From Micromonospora foliorum (GTDB lineage: Bacteria; Actinomycetota; Actinomycetes; Mycobacteriales; Micromonosporaceae), in assembly GCF_022229015.1 (NCBI RefSeq), contig NZ_JAKKFF010000075.1:1-64000 (forward strand): 64,000 nt of DNA, read 5' to 3'. The position numbers and the translations under genes are program-made. The stretch's first letter is position 1; every line of letters starts with the position of its first letter. The notes under the pieces were generated by a model that had not been told where the DNA came from, made no database searches, and was given only the letters and a program-made list of their open reading frames with translations. Below, piece by piece: positions 60,041-64,000 of the stretch.

Positions 60041-61020
60041 CAGTCCTCCTTTCCGGATCGTTCGAGCAGCTTGATCTGCAACAGCCCCACGACGAGCATG
60101 ATCATGAAGAGGATCGTCGAGGCCGCCGACGCGAGAGCCGGACGGTTCATCTGGCCCTGCTGCTTCCAGATGTAGAACTCCGGTAGGTACGTCGACCCCT
60201 CCGGGCCGCCGCTGGTCATGACATAGAGGAGGCCGAACATCGAGGTCAGCATCCCGATCATCGTGGTCACGAAGACGAACTGGATGGTGCGCGAGAGGGC
60301 CGGGATGATCACGTGCCAGACGACCTGGCGGAGCGTCGCCCCGTCCACCCGGGCGGCGTCCAGGAGCGCGGCGTCCAGTGTGGCGAAGCCGGCGAGGAAC
60401 ACCACCAGGGCCATCCCGAAGGTGGCCCAGATGTGCACGCCCACCACCATGAACATCGCGACGTCCGGGTCCCCGAGCCAGTCCACCGGACCGGCACCGA
60501 CCGACCCGAGCACGGCGTTGAGTGGGCCGTCGAAGGCGAGCAGCAGGTTGAAGATCGCACCGACGATGACCGGCGACAGCACCGCCGGGAAGAAGTAGAC
60601 GCTGCGGTAGAAGCGGTGGCCCGGCACCCGAAGGTAGATGAACGTCGCGAGCAGACCGGGGATCGCCACCGCCACCGGAAGCAGGAGCACCAGCAGCCCG
60701 ACGTTGCGCAGCGCGGTCTGGAACAGCGGGTCCGCGAACAGCTCGCGGTAGTTGCCGAACCCGACCGCCGTCCCGTTCTGCGCGCCGTCACCGGTGAACG
60801 AGAAGTTGACGCCGAGCAGCAGCGGGTAGAGCCGCAGCAGCACGATGATCAGAACGGCCGGGGCGACCAGGATGTAGGGGGCGTAGCGCTCGGCCCGCAG
60901 GCCGCCACGGTTGCGACCGGGTCGGGCGCCACTCCGATGCGCGGCGGCTGTGACCGCCGCCCCGCCGGCCCGTCCGGCCGAAGCCGGACGGACCGACGGT
61001 TGCGTGTTTCCGATCGGCAC
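60040..61020 (-). CDS. Sugar ABC transporter permease (MalF type)
   Basis: The 326-residue membrane protein has a long Arg/Ala-rich cytoplasmic N-tail (about 1-45), six helices and the EAA-type loop LLDAARVDGATLRQVVWHVIIPAL. The start is GTG at 61020, 4 nt after the binding-protein stop. Confidence 0.92.
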   Translation of the reverse strand: MPIGNTQPSVRPASAGRAGGAAVTAAAHRSGARPGRNRGGLRAERYAPYILVAPAVLIIVLLRLYPLLLGVNFSFTGDGAQNGTAVGFGNYRELFADPLFQTALRNVGLLVLLLPVAVAIPGLLATFIYLRVPGHRFYRSVYFFPAVLSPVIVGAIFNLLLAFDGPLNAVLGSVGAGPVDWLGDPDVAMFMVVGVHIWATFGMALVVFLAGFATLDAALLDAARVDGATLRQVVWHVIIPALSRTIQFVFVTTMIGMLTSMFGLLYVMTSGGPEGSTYLPEFYIWKQQGQMNRPALASAASTILFMIMLVVGLLQIKLLERSGKED

Positions 61021-61024
61021 GAGG

Positions 61025-62287
61025 TCAGCCCGCCTGGTCGGAAGCGGCCAACTGCTTCACCACCTCGTCGACGGTGACCGAACCGCTGAGCAGCTGCTGG
61101 GAGAGGCGCCCCATCAGGTCCAGCGTCTTCGAGGAGAGCGCCACGTGCAGAGCGGGCTTGCCACTCTTCAGCTCGCTGACGAGCGTGCTGACGGCCGGCC
61201 CGGCCTGCGACACGTCGATGGTGGTGTCGGCGGCGATCGCGCCGGCGTCGGCGTAGAAGGCCTTCAACGCGTCGGCCGAGCTCAGCGAGCGCACCAGGTC
61301 GGCGGCCACCTTCGGGTCCTTCGTCCACTTGGCGACCGCGTAGCCGATGCCACCGTCGTACGGGAGGGTCGGGGTGGTGCCGGCGGTGACGACCGGGGCC
61401 TTCATGACGCCGAGCTTCTCCGCGGTCAGGAACTCGTTGAAGTCCTGCCAGTGCCCCACGTCCGACATCAGACCCATGACGTGCGCGGCCTTACCGGACT
61501 GGAAGAGCGCGAAGGAGTCGTTGAACATGGCGGTCGAGTTGGCCCCGTCGCTGTTCATCTTCTTGTCGCCGGCCTCCTTCCACGTCTGGAAGATCCGCTT
61601 GACGTTTGGCGAGTTCCAGTCGCGCTTGCCGGCGATCCAGGAGTCGTACTCCGCGGTGGTCAGGGTGGTCGAGCCCAGGCTGGAGAGCCAGAACTGGATG
61701 CCGACGCCCTCCTTGTTGCCGAGGGCGAAGCACTTGGAGCCGGCCTTGGCGATGGCGGCGCAGTCGGCGACGAACTTGTCCCAGGTGGTGGCCGGGGTCG
61801 CCGGGTCGAGGCCGGCCTTCCGGTAGATTTCCTTGTTGTAGTAGATGGGGTAACCCTGCAGCGTCACCGGGGCGGCGTAGGTCTTGCCGTCCTTGGCGAA
61901 CGCCTCCCAGCCGGCCAACCGCTGCCTGTCCTCGGCCACATAGTCGTCGAGGGGCACCAGCGCGTCCACCCGGTCACGGATCTGGCCGCCACCGTTGAAC
62001 AGCATGACGTCCGGGCCCTTGCCGGACTGGATCGCCGCACCGAGCAGGGTGTAGTACTGGTCGAAGGGCTGTGCGACGAACTCGACCTCGACGTCGGGGT
62101 GCTTCTTCTTGAAGTCGGCCTTGGCCTTGTCCAGATAGGATTTGGCGAACGGCTCACCGGACTTCCAGTCCCACACCACCAACTTGCCGTCCGAGCTGGT
62201 TGACTTGCCCGAATCGCTAGCACTTCCACAACCGGCCAGGGCCAGGCCCACAACGAGGACGGCCGACCATATTGCGCGCTGTCTCAT
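61025..62287 (-). CDS. Extracellular sugar-binding lipoprotein
   Basis: The 420-residue family-1 solute-binding protein has lipobox LAGCG (Cys20) and segments such as VVWDWKSGEPFAKSY and QGYPIYYNKEIYRKAGLD. It is the first gene of the importer operon. The AGAGGTGACAATCG site precedes the ATG; the promoter is at 62349-62377. Confidence 0.92.
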   Translation of the reverse strand: MRQRAIWSAVLVVGLALAGCGSASDSGKSTSSDGKLVVWDWKSGEPFAKSYLDKAKADFKKKHPDVEVEFVAQPFDQYYTLLGAAIQSGKGPDVMLFNGGGQIRDRVDALVPLDDYVAEDRQRLAGWEAFAKDGKTYAAPVTLQGYPIYYNKEIYRKAGLDPATPATTWDKFVADCAAIAKAGSKCFALGNKEGVGIQFWLSSLGSTTLTTAEYDSWIAGKRDWNSPNVKRIFQTWKEAGDKKMNSDGANSTAMFNDSFALFQSGKAAHVMGLMSDVGHWQDFNEFLTAEKLGVMKAPVVTAGTTPTLPYDGGIGYAVAKWTKDPKVAADLVRSLSSADALKAFYADAGAIAADTTIDVSQAGPAVSTLVSELKSGKPALHVALSSKTLDLMGRLSQQLLSGSVTVDEVVKQLAASDQAG

Positions 62288-62348
62288 CGATTGTCACCTC
62301 TGTATGGGGGGTGGCCGGCGGGTGCCCCGCGAGCCAAATGTTGACCGG

Positions 62349-62377
62349 AAGGTAACTCGTATGACGTGTGACGTCAA
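62349..62377 (-). promoter_or_regulatory. Importer promoter overlapped by GntR-type operator
   Basis: On the minus strand TTGACG (62372-62377) and TACCTT (62349-62354) are separated by exactly 17 bp. The spacer holds TCGTATGACGT (62357-62367 on plus), close to the FadR/GntR consensus TNGTNNNACNA. A repressor there would block the importer promoter and perhaps its own divergent gene. Confidence 0.7.
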
Positions 62378-62434
62378 CAGTCGGCCGTACACTGAGCCGG
62401 ACGTCGTGCCACGGCGAGCCATTCGGAGGGGGAC

Positions 62435-63205
62435 ATGACGCCACCGCAGGAGACAGCCCTGAACAGCCCGGCAACCCCAGCGTGGGTGCGTCGGCCGACC
62501 AACCTCGCCAGGGCGGTCACCGCCGAACTGGTGGAGCGCATCGTCCGCGGCGTACACCCGTCCGGGACCTCCCTGCCCCCCGAGCCGATCCTCTGCGAGA
62601 CCTTCGGCGTGAGCCGGACCGTCGTCCGGGAAGCGGTGAAGATCCTTCAGGAGAAGGGGCTGGTGCAGGTCCGCCAGGGCGCCGGCACCATGGTCACCCC
62701 ACCCTCACAGTGGGACATGCTCGACGAGCTGGTCCTCGCGGCCACCATCGCGGTGGACGACAGCCTCGCCATCCTCGACGACCTGGTCGTCACCCGACGG
62801 GTGCTGGAGTCCGACATGGCGAACGTCGCCGCCCGCCTCGCCGACACCGAGACCGTGGACCGACTGCGGGCCATGGTGGACCGGATGGACGAACTCGTCG
62901 ACGACCACGTCACCTACCACGACCACGACCGGGCCTTCCACGACACGATCATGCAGGCATCCGGGAACCGCATCGCCCGTGGCGTCGTCCGCGCACTGGA
63001 GAGCCAGGTCATCAACACCGCCCGCTACATGGGCCGGACGGAACGCGCGTTGTGCGTGGCGTCCAACCAGGGTCACCGACGCATCTACGAACGCATCGCC
63101 GCCCACGACTCCAATGGTGCCGCCGAGGCGATGTTCACCCACATCACCGAGGCCTGGCTGGTCCGCCGCAGCGGCTCGGGGAGCCCGGTCCGCCTCGAAC
63201 GCTGA
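62435..63205 (+). CDS. FadR-subfamily GntR regulator
   Basis: The 256-residue protein has a GntR winged helix (TAELVERIVRGVHPSGTSLPPEPILCETFGVSRTVVREAVKILQEKGLV) and an FCD ligand-binding domain with metal-binding His/Asp residues (HDHDRAFHDTIM and GHRRIYERI). Family members sense sugar acids or 2-keto-3-deoxy compounds. It is divergent from the importer and pathway operon and is its likely repressor. Confidence 0.92.
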   Translation: MTPPQETALNSPATPAWVRRPTNLARAVTAELVERIVRGVHPSGTSLPPEPILCETFGVSRTVVREAVKILQEKGLVQVRQGAGTMVTPPSQWDMLDELVLAATIAVDDSLAILDDLVVTRRVLESDMANVAARLADTETVDRLRAMVDRMDELVDDHVTYHDHDRAFHDTIMQASGNRIARGVVRALESQVINTARYMGRTERALCVASNQGHRRIYERIAAHDSNGAAEAMFTHITEAWLVRRSGSGSPVRLER

Positions 63206-63223
63206 CCGTCCCGGGCAGACCAA

Positions 63224-63258
63224 CGGCGCCCACCCCCGAGGTACGGGAGCGGGCGCCG
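63224..63258. terminator. Hairpin between convergent genes
   Basis: An 8-bp outer stem (63224-63231 with 63251-63258) with a smaller inner CCCG/CGGG pairing lies between the GntR and esterase 3' ends. Confidence 0.55.
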
Positions 63259-63278
63259 CCGGCTGCGACCGACCAGGG

Positions 63279-64000
63279 TCACGAGAACTGGGCGAAGAAC
63301 CTCCAGATCTCACCCTTGGTCCAGGTCGTGATGCCGCTCTCGGCGTAGGTGCCGTCCACCGGGCCGGGCATGTGACCGTTGTCGTACGCGGCCCACTGCA
63401 CCGGGTAACCAGCCCGGCAACCGGAGTAGGCGGTCGTGATGTGCGTACGGCTGCCGCCGGCCGGCTCGCGCGGGCTCTGCGCGGTGCAACCGTTGTTGCG
63501 GACGAAGGTGTCGCGCAGCGCCCTGCCCTGGGAGATGTTCAGGACGTTGTCCGTGATGCCGTGCAGACCGAAGTACGCGATCGGCTGCGTACCGCCGCTG
63601 CACCCGCTGATCTGCGCGCCGGAGATGACCGCGACGGCCCGGAAGACGGTGGCCCGCGCGCAGGCGACGGCGTAGCTCATGCCGCCACCCCAGCTGAAGC
63701 CGAGCGCGAACCGCTGCCGCGGGTTGACGCAGAGGCTGCTCTCGATCCGGCTGATCATGTCGTCGACGAAGGTGATGTCCTCACCGCCGGAGTTGCCCCA
63801 GCCGTTGCCGAAGCCCTGGGGCGCCACCAGGATCGCGCTGTTGTTCGACTGCTCCTGCTGCCCGTAGTAGGACCACGCGGTCCCGCTGGTGCCGCCGGAG
63901 GAGATCTCCTGCATCGTGCCGCCCCTCCAGTGGAAGGCGAAGATCAGGCGGTAGGGGTTGCTGTTGTTGTAGTTGGCGGGCACCCGCAGGATGAAGGTTC
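63279..64000 (-). CDS. CE1 feruloyl/acetylxylan-esterase-like protein (5' end outside window)
   Basis: The visible 240 residues start inside the protein (TFILRVPANYN...), show RLIFAFHWRGG, the nucleophile elbow GFSWGG (Ser), and a late GHMPGPVDG His region. This matches polyhydroxybutyrate-depolymerase-like CE1 enzymes such as fungal-type feruloyl esterase C. It removes ferulate or acetate from xylan outside the cell. The start and signal peptide lie beyond 64000. No C-terminal binding module is present; it ends RFFAQFS. Confidence 0.85.
   Translation of the reverse strand, partial: TFILRVPANYNNSNPYRLIFAFHWRGGTMQEISSGGTSGTAWSYYGQQEQSNNSAILVAPQGFGNGWGNSGGEDITFVDDMISRIESSLCVNPRQRFALGFSWGGGMSYAVACARATVFRAVAVISGAQISGCSGGTQPIAYFGLHGITDNVLNISQGRALRDTFVRNNGCTAQSPREPAGGSRTHITTAYSGCRAGYPVQWAAYDNGHMPGPVDGTYAESGITTWTKGEIWRFFAQFS

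Overview
The window is chromosomal DNA from a very GC-rich actinomycete, most likely a member of the Micromonosporaceae (Micromonospora-like); this placement is an inference. Support comes from strong G/C third-position bias, GTG and TTG starts, leaderless promoters with TAnnnT boxes 7 nt before the start codon, a nickel superoxide dismutase, an F420 reductase, deazaflavin-family enzymes, and many secreted plant-polymer hydrolases with actinobacterial modules (ricin-type CBM13, CBM6, PKD).

Region by region. 1-349 is the 3' end of a sortase-anchored collagen-like protein. 490-4920 holds a small P-loop kinase, a two-gene RNA-repair/ribosome-rescue operon (RtcB-type ligase plus PrfH), an epoxide-hydrolase-like enzyme and a PIG-L deacetylase. 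4921-5476 is an unusually structured intergenic region (nested inverted repeats, 12-bp tandem repeats, candidate operators) ahead of a secreted GH10 xylanase. 6840-24503 is mixed housekeeping and accessory DNA: an ArsR regulator, argS with an arginine-rich leader peptide and hairpin, a lipoprotein, small membrane proteins, a two-component system, an ABC exporter, a MarR/LLM-oxidoreductase/F420-reductase cluster, a TPR/GNAT pair, a degenerate IMPase-like protein, sodN and a radical SAM protein.

24672-42028 and its flanks form a carbohydrate-utilisation region. It contains a PL1 pectate lyase, a secreted esterase, two large GH43 enzymes sharing a C-terminal module, a WxL-like/DUF916-like surface pair, and an ABC sugar importer with LacI regulator and an intracellular GH32/GH68-like propeller enzyme. 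Three operators of the form GCTAAA-N4-TTTAG(C/T) tie the distant esterase, the importer and the propeller enzyme into one probable LacI regulon.

42029-54144 holds a beta-helix/ricin secreted protein, an RbsABC-like importer operon ending in a ketose 3-epimerase-like gene, and a 1180-residue ThuA-sugar dehydrogenase-PKD-CBM-ricin protein. 54234-63205 is a second importer with an oxidative deoxysugar or hexuronate-type pathway (enolase-family dehydratase, Zn-alcohol dehydrogenase, SDR, lactonase, aldo/keto reductase), divergent from a FadR-type GntR regulator whose candidate operator lies in the importer promoter. The window ends inside a CE1 feruloyl/acetylxylan-esterase-like gene.

Together the genes describe a soil or plant-associated saprophyte. 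It cuts xylan, arabinoxylan and pectin outside the cell, imports oligomers or monosaccharides through three ABC systems, and oxidises them inside under local LacI and GntR control. No tRNA, rRNA, CRISPR array, insertion sequence or phage gene was recognised.
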